Assembly: GCF_012927125.1 (NCBI RefSeq)
Contig: NZ_JABBFZ010000001.1
Span: 558,001 to 622,000, forward strand
Source: Paraburkholderia antibiotica
GTDB taxonomy: Bacteria > Pseudomonadota > Gammaproteobacteria > Burkholderiales > Burkholderiaceae
Length of the DNA: 64,000 bases
Direction of reading: 5' to 3'
The notes under the pieces are model-generated. The model saw nothing but the letters and a program-made list of their open reading frames with translations, ran no database searches and had not been told where the DNA came from. Position numbers and translations under genes: made by a program. Shown one piece after another: positions 7,929-16,826 of this stretch. The stretch's first letter is position 1. Every line of letters begins with the position of its first letter.

Positions 7929-9137
7929 TTAAAGTCCGAGGATCATTTTGGAAATGATGTTCTTCTGGATTTCGTTCGAGCCGCCGAAGATCGACAGCTT
8001 GCGATTGTTGAAGTACAGCGACGCGGCGCTCGCGGCCTCATCGGGCCCGACCGGCACGCCGTCGAAACCGTCGTGCAGCGCTTCTTCGACGAACGGTTGC
8101 GCGTACGCCCCCATCGCGCGGCGCGTCAGCGACGAAATTTCCTGGCGGATTTCGGTGCCGCGAATCTTCAGCATCGAACTCTCGGCGCCTGGCACCCCGC
8201 CGCCCGCAACCGAGGCGATCACGCGCAGGTTGGTGGTCTTCATGTTCTCGAGATCGATCTCGACGCGTGCCATGCGTGCCGCGAATGAAGGGTCTTCGGC
8301 GAGCGGCCGGCCATTGCGTCGCTGCTTCGCCGCGATCTTGCGCAGCCGGTTGAACGCGGCGACTGAAAAGCCGACGCCCGCGATATTCGTGCGCTCATAC
8401 GTGAGCAGATATTTCGCGTAAGTCCAGCCCTTGTTCTCTTCGCCGACGAGGTTCTCGGCAGGCACGCGCACATCGGTGAAAAACACTTCGTTGACTTCGT
8501 GTTCGCCGTCGAGCGTGATGATCGGCCGTACCTCGACGCCCGGCGTATTCATGTCGATCAGCAGGAAGCTGATGCCTTCCTGCTTGCGAACGTCGGTCGC
8601 GGTGCGCACGAGGCAGAAGATCATGTTCGCGTAGTGCCCGAGCGTGGTCCACGTCTTCTGGCCGTTGACGATGTAGTGCTCGCCCTGCGCGTCCTTGCCG
8701 CGTACCGCAGTCGTCTTGACCGACGCGAGGTCGGAGCCCGCGCCCGGTTCCGAATAGCCCTGGCACCACCAGTCGGAGCCGTCGAGAATGCGCGGCAGCC
8801 AGTGGCGTTTCTGTGCTTCGTTGCCGTACTTGATCAGCACCGGCCCGAGCATGTTGACGCCGAACGGCGCGACGCGCGGCGCGCCGGCCAGTGCGCATTC
8901 GTTTTCGAAGATGAATTTCTGCACCGCGTTCCAGCCCGGGCCACCGTATTCCTGTGGCCAGTGATTCGCGAGCCAGCCTTGCGCATGCAGGATTGCATGC
9001 CACTCGGCCATGTCGTCGCGCGTGAGACGGCGGCCGCCGTGCACCTTGTCGGCGAGACGCTGCGGGAGCTTGTCGCGCAGAAATGCCAGCACGCTGGCGC
9101 GAAACGCTTCTTCTTCGGAAGTGAAGTTCAGATCCAT
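7929..9137 (-). CDS. pimC: Acyl-CoA dehydrogenase, pimeloyl-CoA dehydrogenase large subunit type
   Basis: This 402-residue acyl-CoA dehydrogenase includes WWCQGYSEPGAGSDLASVKT (FAD/substrate region), QKTWTTLGHYANMIFCLVRT and a C-terminal FGGSNEIQKNIISKMILGL. It is of the type that forms a heteromer with PimD. The reaction is alpha,beta-dehydrogenation of acyl-CoA, the first step of beta-oxidation, with electrons passed to electron-transfer flavoprotein. The ATG at 9137 has a consistent family start (MDLNFTSEEEAFRASV). It lies between the bifunctional hydratase/dehydrogenase gene and pimD on the same strand. Confidence 0.87.
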   Translation of the reverse strand: MDLNFTSEEEAFRASVLAFLRDKLPQRLADKVHGGRRLTRDDMAEWHAILHAQGWLANHWPQEYGGPGWNAVQKFIFENECALAGAPRVAPFGVNMLGPVLIKYGNEAQKRHWLPRILDGSDWWCQGYSEPGAGSDLASVKTTAVRGKDAQGEHYIVNGQKTWTTLGHYANMIFCLVRTATDVRKQEGISFLLIDMNTPGVEVRPIITLDGEHEVNEVFFTDVRVPAENLVGEENKGWTYAKYLLTYERTNIAGVGFSVAAFNRLRKIAAKQRRNGRPLAEDPSFAARMARVEIDLENMKTTNLRVIASVAGGGVPGAESSMLKIRGTEIRQEISSLTRRAMGAYAQPFVEEALHDGFDGVPVGPDEAASAASLYFNNRKLSIFGGSNEIQKNIISKMILGL

Positions 9138-9213
9138 CGCGGTTGTTCCGTGAGAGTTCAGTCGACCGGCGCAGATGTGTTGCCGGTCGTCATGCAGTAA
9201 ATAAGCAGTACGT

Positions 9214-11334
9214 CTAGGCGCTTTTGTTCAGGCTCGCGAAATCCGCACCGCGCTCGACCAGTTCGACCAGCAGCGGCGACGGCTTCCAGAACAGCGGGTC
9301 TTCCTTCGCGAACTCGCGGATGTCGGCGAGAATTCTGGGCAGCCCGACCATGTCCGCGTATTTCATCGGACCGCCGCGATAGCGCGGAAAGCCGTAGCCG
9401 TACAGGAAGGTCACGTCGACGTCGAGCGGGCGCAGCGCGATGCCTTCGTGCACCACGTTCGCGCCTTCGTTGATCATCGCGGCCATGTAGCGGCGCATGA
9501 TGTCTTCGTCGCTGAACGTGCGTGGCGTGATGCCTGCTCGCGCACGCTCGGCCTCGATGATCGCCTCGACTTCCGGATCGGGCGTGCCGCTGCGCGATCC
9601 TTCGGGGTACAGATAAAAGCCGCGACCAGTCTTCTGGCCGAACCAGCCGCGCTCGCACAGGCGGTCGGCGATCTGCACGTAGCGCGCGGCCGGATTGCGG
9701 GTGGCCGCACGGCGTTTGCGCGTGGCCCAGCCGATGTCGCCGCCGGCGAGATCGACCACCTGGAATGGGCCCATCGGGAAGCCGAACGCGCGTACCGCCG
9801 CATCGATCTGATACGGCGATGCGCCGTCTTCCATCAACGCGTCGGCGGCCGCGCGATAAACGGCGAGCACGCGGTTGCCGATAAAGCCGTCGCACACGCC
9901 GGCGCGCACCGGCGTCTTGCGCAGCTTCTTCGCGAGTTCGAACGCGGTCGCGACCACGTCCGCGCTGACCTGCTTCGGCACCACCACTTCGAGCAGCTTC
10001 ATGATGTTGGCCGGCGAGAAGAAGTGCAGGCCGATCACGTCGGCGGGGCGCGAGATGCTGGCGGCAATCGCGTCGATGTCGAGATACGACGTGTTGGTCG
10101 CGAGCACCGCGCCCGGTTTGCAGACGCGATCGAGCTCGGCGAACACGGCCTTCTTCACGTCGAGGTCTTCGAATACGGCTTCGATCACGAGATCGACGTG
10201 GGCGAGCGCATCGTAGGACGTGCTGCCGTTCCAGCGCGCCATCGTCGCGGCTTTTTTCTCTGCGGTAAGACGACCCTTCGCGATCAGGCCGTCGTAGACC
10301 TTTTCGATGTGGGCGCGGCCGCGCGCGAGCGACGCGTCGTCGCGCTCGATCATCGTCACCGGCAGGCCCGCATCGAGCACCGCCACCGCGATGCCGGCCC
10401 CCATCGTGCCGCCGCCGACCACGCCGATCGACGCGAGCGCGCGCGGTTTCGCGTCGCGTGTTTCGGGCGCCTTCAGCACTTCGCGCTCGGCAAAGAACGC
10501 GTGAATCAGGCCGGCGCGTTGCGGACTGTCTATGCACTCCAAAAACAGTTTGCGTTCGGTTTTCAGGCCTTCGTCGAAGGGCTGTTCGATCGCGGCTTCG
10601 ACCGCGTCGACGATCTTCAGCGGCGAGAACAGGCCGCGCGATTTCTTCGCGGTCTCCGCGCGCGCGGCGGCCACCGCGGCGAGGCTCACGTCGCGATCGC
10701 CGAGCGCGGCGGCGTCGCGCGTGCGGCGCGCCGGCGCGTGCGCGGCGAGCAGCTCGTGCACGTACGCGAGTCCTTCGGCGAGGATGTCGTCGCTCGTGCC
10801 GATGCGGTCGATGAGCCCCAGCGCGAGCGCTTCCTTCGCGCTCGCGTGCCGGCCGCTCAGGATCAGATCGAGCGCGGCCTGCGCGCCGATCAGACGCGGC
10901 GTGCGCTGCGTGCCGCCGGCACCCGGCAGCAGGCCGAGTTGCACTTCGGGCAGGCCGAGCTTCGCACCGTCGACGGCGATCCGGTAGTGCGCGGCGAGCG
11001 CGACTTCGAGACCACCGCCGAGCGCCGCGCCGTGAATCGCCGCGACCACCGGCTTCGTGCACGCTTCGATGCGGTTGCACACGTCGGGCAGCGACGGCGG
11101 CACCGGCGGCTTGCCGAACTCGCGAATGTCCGCGCCGGCGATGAAGTTACGTCCCGCGCCGACGATCAGCACCGCTTCGACGGCGCGCTCCGCGTCGGCG
11201 GCTTCGATCGCCGCGAGCAGGCCGCGCCGCACGTCGGCGGAGAGCGCGTTGACCGGCGCGTGATCGATCGTGACGAGCAGCACCTTGCCACGCAATTCGC
11301 GCGTGACGACATCGGCTGAAGGGGTGGGGGTCAT
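9214..11334 (-). CDS. Bifunctional enoyl-CoA hydratase/3-hydroxyacyl-CoA dehydrogenase
   Basis: This 706-residue protein fuses a crotonase domain to an NAD-dependent 3-hydroxyacyl-CoA dehydrogenase, as in FadB/FadJ and PimF. The first domain has FIAGADIREFG, HGAALGGGLEVALA and the Glu-containing LPEVQLGLLPGAGGTQR. The second has the Rossmann motif VVGGGTMGAGIAVAV near residue 300, then TNTSYLDIDAIA and GLHFFSPANIMKLLEVV with the catalytic-type His. It carries out hydration and oxidation in beta-oxidation. The ATG at 11334 follows GACAGGAGACACG, a good ribosome-binding site. It is the first gene of a three-gene operon with pimC and pimD, divergent from a LysR regulator. PimF is the likeliest counterpart, but no thiolase is present here. 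Confidence 0.88.
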   Translation of the reverse strand: MTPTPSADVVTRELRGKVLLVTIDHAPVNALSADVRRGLLAAIEAADAERAVEAVLIVGAGRNFIAGADIREFGKPPVPPSLPDVCNRIEACTKPVVAAIHGAALGGGLEVALAAHYRIAVDGAKLGLPEVQLGLLPGAGGTQRTPRLIGAQAALDLILSGRHASAKEALALGLIDRIGTSDDILAEGLAYVHELLAAHAPARRTRDAAALGDRDVSLAAVAAARAETAKKSRGLFSPLKIVDAVEAAIEQPFDEGLKTERKLFLECIDSPQRAGLIHAFFAEREVLKAPETRDAKPRALASIGVVGGGTMGAGIAVAVLDAGLPVTMIERDDASLARGRAHIEKVYDGLIAKGRLTAEKKAATMARWNGSTSYDALAHVDLVIEAVFEDLDVKKAVFAELDRVCKPGAVLATNTSYLDIDAIAASISRPADVIGLHFFSPANIMKLLEVVVPKQVSADVVATAFELAKKLRKTPVRAGVCDGFIGNRVLAVYRAAADALMEDGASPYQIDAAVRAFGFPMGPFQVVDLAGGDIGWATRKRRAATRNPAARYVQIADRLCERGWFGQKTGRGFYLYPEGSRSGTPDPEVEAIIEAERARAGITPRTFSDEDIMRRYMAAMINEGANVVHEGIALRPLDVDVTFLYGYGFPRYRGGPMKYADMVGLPRILADIREFAKEDPLFWKPSPLLVELVERGADFASLNKSA

Positions 11335-11430
11335 CGTGTCTCCTGTCTGCAGGTTGGGCGAGGGCGTACGCGGGTCGAACCGAACCGGGCGTACGCGTCG
11401 GATTGTCTGATTCTGGAGTGGTCAAGGTTC

Positions 11431-11479
11431 GTTGACAATGACATGGATGATTGACAGACTGTCAAAATTATTTTGACAG
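11431..11479. promoter_or_regulatory. Nested inverted repeats, probable LysR operator
   Basis: Between the divergent hydratase/dehydrogenase and LysR genes lie two overlapping perfect inverted repeats that share one arm. One has arms TTGACAG/CTGTCAA with one central base (11451-11465). The other has ten-base arms CTGTCAAAAT/ATTTTGACAG with one central base (11459-11479). A further TTGACA copy lies at 11432-11437. The second repeat ends 11 bases before the LysR start. This fits an autoregulatory and divergent operator. Confidence 0.65.
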
Positions 11480-11489
11480 AGACGCCGCC

Positions 11490-12398
11490 ATGGACGTCAA
11501 TTCCCTGACCCTGCTGGTCGATATCCTCGACGCCGGCAATCTGAGCGAGGCCGCGCGCCGGCTCAAGATGAGCCGCGCCAACGTCAGCTATCACCTGAAC
11601 CAACTGGAGCGCTCGGTCGGTCTGCAACTGGTGCGGCGCACCACGCGCCGCGTTGAGCCGACCGAAATCGGTTTGCGGCTCTACGAGCACGGCCGCACGA
11701 TCCAGAACGCGCTGCTGGCCGCGCGCGAATCGGTGACGACGCTCGGTCAGAGCCTGCAGGGGCGGGTGCGGCTGAGCGTGCCGAGCGGCTACGGCCAGAT
11801 CGTGATGTCCGACTGGCTGATCGCGTTCAAGCGGCTGTATCCGGGGATCGTACTCGACGTGATGTTCGAGAACCGCGTCGAGGATCTGATGCGCGACGAG
11901 GTCGACATCGCGGTACGGGTGATGTCGGAGCCGCCGCAGAATCTGGTCGCGCGCGACATGGGGCCGGTCCGGTATGTTGCGTGCGCGTCGCCCGAATTCG
12001 CGCAGACGCACGGTATGCCCGCGACGCTGGAGGATCTGCGCGCCGCGCCGTTGATTACCGCGGCGGTGATCGGCAAACAGCTACGGCTCGCCGCCTATCT
12101 GCATGACGAGCGCCACGAGGTGCTGCTCGAGCCGACGATCATTTCGGAGAACTTTCTGTTTCTGCGCCAGGCGGTGCAGGCCGGTCTCGGTGTCGGACTC
12201 GTGCCCGACTACGTGGTGCAGGACGATCTGAAGCACGGCGGCGTCGTGACCGCGCTCGACGAATGGCGGCTCAGCATCTTCGGCACGCACATGTACATGC
12301 TGTATATGCCGAACCGTCATCACACGCGCGCGGCCGCGACGTTCATCGAGTTCATGCTCGAGCAGACGCACCGCGTGAACGAAGCGCGCGAGCGGTAG
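11490..12398 (+). CDS. LysR family transcriptional regulator
   Basis: The 302-residue protein starts MDVNSLTLLVDILDAGNLSE and has the N-terminal winged helix (AARRLKMSRANVSYHLNQLE) of LysR regulators. The C-terminal ligand-binding domain begins near residue 90 (RVRLSVPSGYGQIVMSD). The ATG at 11490 is preferred over upstream starts because the family begins at this point; upstream in-frame starts would also overlap the operator repeats. Its divergent position suggests it controls the pim-type operon, perhaps in response to a CoA ester or dicarboxylate. The ligand is unknown. Confidence 0.88.
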   Translation: MDVNSLTLLVDILDAGNLSEAARRLKMSRANVSYHLNQLERSVGLQLVRRTTRRVEPTEIGLRLYEHGRTIQNALLAARESVTTLGQSLQGRVRLSVPSGYGQIVMSDWLIAFKRLYPGIVLDVMFENRVEDLMRDEVDIAVRVMSEPPQNLVARDMGPVRYVACASPEFAQTHGMPATLEDLRAAPLITAAVIGKQLRLAAYLHDERHEVLLEPTIISENFLFLRQAVQAGLGVGLVPDYVVQDDLKHGGVVTALDEWRLSIFGTHMYMLYMPNRHHTRAAATFIEFMLEQTHRVNEARER

Positions 12399-12428
12399 CA
12401 TCGCGTACGCGGCGGGTTGGCCTGGCGC

Positions 12429-13295
12429 CTACACGCCGAATCGACGCACGATCGCGGTCGTGACCATCGGCACGCCGACGCGCAGCAGCTTGCGCACGCC
12501 TTCGTCGCCGCCCACTTTGTCGACGACGTTGTCGATCATCGTCTGCATCACGTTAGCGGGGTAGAACTCGCGGAACAGTTCGTTCGCGCCGGTCTGCTCG
12601 AACACGTGATGCAGGAACGAACCGGCAGGCGGCCCGATACGCTTGAAGAGGCCCATCTTGACGACGCGGTTGTTCCACAGATGCAGCGAGTACGCGTCGG
12701 AACACAGCGCCGCGCATTCGTCGAAATAGCGCGGCAGGAACACCTTGTAGTAGTCGTCGAAATGCACCGGATAGAACAGGCTTTCGGGCAGGCCGGCCTT
12801 CACGCCGTAGACGGCGGTCAGCAGTCGCGGACCCGTGGCGCCCCATTTGAGCTCGGTGCCTTTCATCGCTTCGACGCGGCCGATCAGATCGCGCAGCCGC
12901 GGTTGCGCCGGATCGAGCCGCAGCAGCGCGGTGCAGATGCTGGTCGGCGTTTCGCGGCCGATCAGATCGCCGTTGGCGCTGAGGTCGAAGTCGCGCAACA
13001 GCAGCATGTCGGTATCGACCCAGATTTCGTCGGTCTTCGTGAACATCACGAAGCGGAAATAGTCGGTGAAGTGTGCCATCGACGGCACGCCGTGAATCGG
13101 AAAGTCGTTCAGCGAGTCGCGCGGCAGAATCGTGCTCGCGTCCTTCGCGATCACGCGCGGCGGCAGATTGGCGATCGGCTCGTAACTGTAGAGCGCGACT
13201 TCGCTGCCGTACAGCGTGAACGAATTCAGACAGGCGATTTCATACGGGGAGAGTTCCGGGCCGTGCCAGAACGATGCAAATCTTGCGGTGCTCAT
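12429..13295 (-). CDS. Glycosyltransferase-like protein with DXD motif
   Basis: This 288-residue protein contains a TDEIWVDTDMLLLRDF segment whose Asp94-Thr-Asp96 is the metal and sugar-nucleotide binding DXD motif of glycosyltransferases with a GT-A fold. The ATG at 13295 follows GGAAGG and gives the typical start MSTARFASFWHG; a longer frame upstream would run through tandem repeats. No signal peptide is seen. Sequences of this type are often annotated as capsular polysaccharide synthesis or sugar-binding proteins with a DXD motif. Donor and acceptor are unknown. It converges with the LysR gene, 30 bases apart. Confidence 0.75.
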   Translation of the reverse strand: MSTARFASFWHGPELSPYEIACLNSFTLYGSEVALYSYEPIANLPPRVIAKDASTILPRDSLNDFPIHGVPSMAHFTDYFRFVMFTKTDEIWVDTDMLLLRDFDLSANGDLIGRETPTSICTALLRLDPAQPRLRDLIGRVEAMKGTELKWGATGPRLLTAVYGVKAGLPESLFYPVHFDDYYKVFLPRYFDECAALCSDAYSLHLWNNRVVKMGLFKRIGPPAGSFLHHVFEQTGANELFREFYPANVMQTMIDNVVDKVGGDEGVRKLLRVGVPMVTTAIVRRFGV

Positions 13296-13320
13296 AAGCC
13301 TTCCGGGGGAGAATCGATTG

Positions 13321-13380
13321 AGCGACGTAATGCGACGTAATGCGACGTAGTGCGACGTAGTGCAGCGTCTTGCAACGTGA
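13321..13380 (-). repeat. 10-bp tandem repeat array upstream of glycosyltransferase
   Basis: Six consecutive ten-base units. The first four are nearly identical (AGCGACGTAA, TGCGACGTAA, TGCGACGTAG twice). The next two have diverged (TGCAGCGTCT, TGCAACGTGA). The array begins 26 bases upstream of the glycosyltransferase start codon, in its leader or promoter. Confidence 0.85.
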
Positions 13381-13636
13381 TGCATTGCGTCAACCTGTAT
13401 CGATGCTAGACGCGTGCGGGGAAGGTCAGACGTAAAGGGCCAAAAATGCACAGGAGTTGTCGCGAAACGTTGAAACGGGACTCGCGTGTCGGCGGATTGG
13501 GTCTGTGTTATGTCCTATACGCGGCGTTCGGCGCGATGTGACGAAGCGCTGAAAAAAAGGGCGCCAGGGCGTGGTGATAAGCGCTCCCATGCTACGATCA
13601 CCCACCCGAAACAACCCATAACATCGGAGACACTGG
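13381..13636. other. Non-coding region between divergent genes
   Basis: This stretch separates the glycosyltransferase leader from the DUF5594-like gene. It contains no convincing open frame. It presumably holds promoters for both genes, but I see no clear consensus boxes. A purine-rich run (GAAAAAAAGGG) lies near 13550. Confidence 0.5.
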
Positions 13637-14017
13637 ATGCGCCCGGAGAGTGCCATTCGTTTTGACCAGGAGTTCGCGCCTCGTATCGCCGAAGCGATTG
13701 CCGCGTATTTTTCCAGCACTGTGCATACCGAAGTATTGCCGCATGGCGCGCGCGGCGAGCCCACACGTGTGCGCATTCACGCGGCGGCGCTCGAACAGCT
13801 AGGTCATTACCCGCATCCGTTGAATCTGTATCTGACCTGGGACAGCGACGAAATCGAGCGGCTGATGGGCGAAGAGGGCGGCGCGCGCTTCGCGAGATAT
13901 CTGGCCGCGCTGCCGCGCAAGCTCAATGCGTGGACCCAGGCGCGCGAACTCGATTTTCTGACGCATACGCAGGGCGATCCGATCGCATTGCTCGGCGGGC
14001 TGGACTTCGAGGCATAA
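13637..14017 (+). CDS. DUF5594-like small protein
   Basis: A 126-residue soluble protein without signal peptide. It starts MRPESAIRFDQEFAPRIAEAIAAYF and includes LNLYLTWDSDEIERLMGEEGG. I associate this pattern with DUF5594, a small family of Burkholderia-type bacteria of unknown function; the match is from memory of the pattern. It stands alone, with its own upstream region, and is followed by a strong hairpin that should end its transcript. Confidence 0.7.
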   Translation: MRPESAIRFDQEFAPRIAEAIAAYFSSTVHTEVLPHGARGEPTRVRIHAAALEQLGHYPHPLNLYLTWDSDEIERLMGEEGGARFARYLAALPRKLNAWTQARELDFLTHTQGDPIALLGGLDFEA

Positions 14018-14060
14018 GCTTTTGCATCCGTCGCGCATCGTTTGACGCCGGCATGAAACG

Positions 14061-14110
14061 ACGGCCGCTGCGATCACGTTGTGATCTTCTACGCAGCGGC
14101 CGTTGCTTTT
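14061..14110 (+). terminator. Intrinsic terminator after the DUF5594-like gene
   Basis: Twelve-base perfect arms ACGGCCGCTGCG (14061-14072) and CGCAGCGGCCGT (14092-14103) are followed by TGCTTTT. The gene converges with the phospholipase C gene, so the hairpin may act in both directions. Confidence 0.75.
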
Positions 14111-14159
14111 ACGACAGTACTTCAATCAGGCGTACCAGTACGCCTGGCTGCCTGGCAGC

Positions 14160-16277
14160 TTAACAACCCAGGGCCGGATCGCTCATGCTGCTGTTGCCCG
14201 TCTCCACGTGACCGGCGAGGCGTCGCGCGAAGGATGAGTCCGTATCGACGGTGATCGCGAGATCGTACCAGCCGTGCGCGTTGCGCAGATCGAAGTACAG
14301 CTTGTCGGTATCGCCGCCGCGCACCGTGTGTCGGATCACATGGTTCGGATCGTACGCATTGACGATCGTGAACTGGCAACGCGCGCTACCGGTATTGTCG
14401 AGCCGCAGTTGCAGGTTGCCGTTCGCGACGTCATAACCGTCGGCGACGTCCGGCTGCGCGCTCTCGTTGCCGCGCCATCCGCGATGCGCGACCACCTTGC
14501 CCGCAAAGCGGCGCAGGAATCCGTTCGGGCCGTGCACGGTGAAGTCGTAGCTGCCGTCGGCATTGAGCGGCAACGTGTCCGGCAGCCGCTTGCCGGCTTC
14601 GACCGTATAGCTGAGCGGGGCGTTGGCGCTGTTCGCCGCGTAGACGAGAAACACCGCGCCGGCGCGGCCGGTGTTGATGAAGCGCATCGTCAGCTTGCCG
14701 TTCGAGCCTTCGTTCACGCGCACGAACAGTTCGTACGGCAACGCGCGCGCGGGCCGCACGCCGGCTTCCTGCTTCGGCACGGTTTGCGTGGTAGGCGGTT
14801 GGGGCACGTAATCGGGGTGGCGATTCTGATCGGCCGGCGCGTAGCCGCTCGTGCTGGGCAGCGACGGCACCGACGCATTCGGATTCGCGAAGTTGAACGC
14901 CGAGGTCAGATCGCCGCACACCGCGCGACGCCATGGCGTGATGTTCGCTTCGCCGAGATTGTGCTGCTGGCCGAAGCGCTTTTCGATGAAGCGGATCACC
15001 GACGTATGGTCGAACAGTTCCGAGCACACGTAGCCGCCTTTCGACCACGGCGAAACCACGAGCATCGGCACGCGCGGGCCGAGTCCGTACGGCGCGGCGG
15101 CGGTCTTCGCATCGCCCGGATAGATTTCGTGCGTGACGTCGACCGTCGACAGACCATTCGCGCTCGACGCGGCCGCGAACGGCGCGGCGACGTGATCGAA
15201 GAAGCCGTCGTTTTCGTCGTAGTTGATCAGCAGCACGGTCTTGCTCCACACCTCGGGATTCGACGTGAGGATCTGCAGCACCTGATCGATGTACCACGCG
15301 CCATAATTGGTCGGCCAGTTCGGATGCTCGGAGTACGCTTCCGGCGCGACGATCCACGATACCTGCGGCAGCGTGCCGTTCTGCACGTCGCGCTTGAGGA
15401 TGTCGAAATAGCCGTCGCCTTTCGCCGCGTTGGTGCCGGTGCGCGCGTTGTCGTACAGCGGATTGCCCGGCTGCGCATTGCGATACTGGTTGAAGTAGAG
15501 CAGCGAGTTGTCGCCGTAGTTGCCGATGTACGCGTTTTGCGTCCAGCCCCACGAACCGTTCGCATCGAGCCCGGTGCCGATGTCCTGATAGATCTTCCAC
15601 GAGATGCCCGCGTTCTGCAGCACTTCCGGATAGGTCGACCAGCCGTAGCCGAGTTCGGAGTTGTCGATCACCGGGCCGCCGCCGCTGCCGTCGTTGCCGA
15701 CCCAGCCGCTCCACATGTAGTAGCGGTTCGGATCGGTCGGGCCCATCAGCGAGCAGTGGTACGCGTCGCAGATCGTGAACGCGTCGGCGAGCTGGTAGTG
15801 GAATGGGATGTCGTCGCGCGTCAGATAGGCCATCGTCGTCGCGCCTTTGGCCGGCACCCACTGATCGTTGCGCCCGCCGTTGCACGCGGCGTGCGTGCTG
15901 CCCCAGTCGTGCGCGAGATCCTGCAGGAATTGCAGGCCGAGATTCGGCGCAGTGGGGCGGAACGGCAGCACGTAGCTGGCGCCGGCGGTATCGGTGGTGA
16001 GCGGCTGATACCAGACCGGCTGGCCGCTCGCGAGGTTGATCGCGCGCGTGTCGCCGAAACCGCGCACGCCTTTGAGCGTGCCGAAGTAATGGTCGAACGA
16101 ACGGTTTTCCTGCATCAGCACGACGATGTGCTCGACGTCGCGGATCGTGCCGGTCCGGTTGTTGGCCGGAATCGCGAGCGCGTTGCGGATGCCCGGCGGC
16201 AGCATCGACAGTGCGGTGAAGGAACCGGCGGCTTGCGCGGCCGAGCGTAGAAAATCACGGCGATTTTTTGAGGTCAT
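14160..16277 (-). CDS. Phosphocholine-specific phospholipase C
   Basis: This 705-residue enzyme starts MTSKNRRDFLRSAAQAAGS, a twin-arginine (Tat) signal, so it is exported folded. The catalytic phosphoesterase domain begins with EHIVVLMQENRSFDHYFGTLKG (residues 49-70) and includes NYDENDGFFDHVAAP. Two C-terminal beta domains of the kind seen in this family follow after about residue 500. It hydrolyses phosphatidylcholine (and often sphingomyelin) to release phosphocholine. The ATG at 16277 is chosen because the Tat motif follows directly; a 39-residue upstream extension has no family resemblance. It lies downstream of a small lipoprotein gene on the same strand. Role could be phosphate or choline acquisition or host interaction. 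Confidence 0.9.
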   Translation of the reverse strand: MTSKNRRDFLRSAAQAAGSFTALSMLPPGIRNALAIPANNRTGTIRDVEHIVVLMQENRSFDHYFGTLKGVRGFGDTRAINLASGQPVWYQPLTTDTAGASYVLPFRPTAPNLGLQFLQDLAHDWGSTHAACNGGRNDQWVPAKGATTMAYLTRDDIPFHYQLADAFTICDAYHCSLMGPTDPNRYYMWSGWVGNDGSGGGPVIDNSELGYGWSTYPEVLQNAGISWKIYQDIGTGLDANGSWGWTQNAYIGNYGDNSLLYFNQYRNAQPGNPLYDNARTGTNAAKGDGYFDILKRDVQNGTLPQVSWIVAPEAYSEHPNWPTNYGAWYIDQVLQILTSNPEVWSKTVLLINYDENDGFFDHVAAPFAAASSANGLSTVDVTHEIYPGDAKTAAAPYGLGPRVPMLVVSPWSKGGYVCSELFDHTSVIRFIEKRFGQQHNLGEANITPWRRAVCGDLTSAFNFANPNASVPSLPSTSGYAPADQNRHPDYVPQPPTTQTVPKQEAGVRPARALPYELFVRVNEGSNGKLTMRFINTGRAGAVFLVYAANSANAPLSYTVEAGKRLPDTLPLNADGSYDFTVHGPNGFLRRFAGKVVAHRGWRGNESAQPDVADGYDVANGNLQLRLDNTGSARCQFTIVNAYDPNHVIRHTVRGGDTDKLYFDLRNAHGWYDLAITVDTDSSFARRLAGHVETGNSSMSDPALGC

Positions 16278-16390
16278 GGTTGTGGCTTTGATCTTCGGTG
16301 GAGGAACGGTGATGGAAAGCGGGGACGGCGAAGCGGTACTGCGGGTTGCGCCGACGCGCGGGGACAGGGCCGCCGCGCGTGGCGAGGCAC

Positions 16391-16702
16391 TCAATCCACG
16401 GTGTGGATGACGGGCGTGGCGAGCGGCGGCGCCGTCGCGGACAGCGAGGTGCTGGCGTCGGAGGCGGGGGCCGCGGGCGTCTGGATCGTCAGTGTGGGCG
16501 ACGCCGGATCGGCCGGCGTTGCGCTGTCCGATGCATTGAAGCGGGTGGCCGTCGGATGCTCAGTAGCCCTGAGCGTTGCCGTGTCGGCGGATTGTTCGTC
16601 GTTGCCGCATGCGCCGAGCGACGCGCTGAGCGCGATCAGCGCCAGTGCGCTTGCCAAACGTTTGCGCCGCGGCGCATGAAACGGCTTCGACACGTTGGGC
16701 AT
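16391..16702 (-). CDS. Small lipoprotein of unknown function
   Basis: A 103-residue protein with a positively charged start, a hydrophobic stretch and the lipobox LGAC (Cys32), so an exported lipoprotein is likely. The rest is low-complexity and rich in Ala, Thr, Ser and Pro, with no recognised domain. It lies 113 bases upstream of the phospholipase C gene on the same strand and could be co-transcribed with it. It may not be conserved. Confidence 0.55.
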   Translation of the reverse strand: MPNVSKPFHAPRRKRLASALALIALSASLGACGNDEQSADTATLRATEHPTATRFNASDSATPADPASPTLTIQTPAAPASDASTSLSATAPPLATPVIHTVD

Positions 16703-16826
16703 GGCACTGTCTCCGGCACGGGGAAGGGATGCCTTGGCATCGACGTGCCGAGGTCAGCGATGCAGCAGCATAGTCGCCGAACCGTGTAATTTTTATGAAG
16801 AATACGTAAGAGACAGGCCGTCGCGT

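Noticed and set aside
9158..11319. Large overlapping frames on both strands over the bifunctional hydratase/dehydrogenase
   Set aside because: Low-complexity Arg-rich translation; the 706-residue enzyme in the same place has all family motifs.
13321..13380. CRISPR array
   Set aside because: Units are ten bases with no spacers; it is a simple tandem repeat and no cas genes are present.
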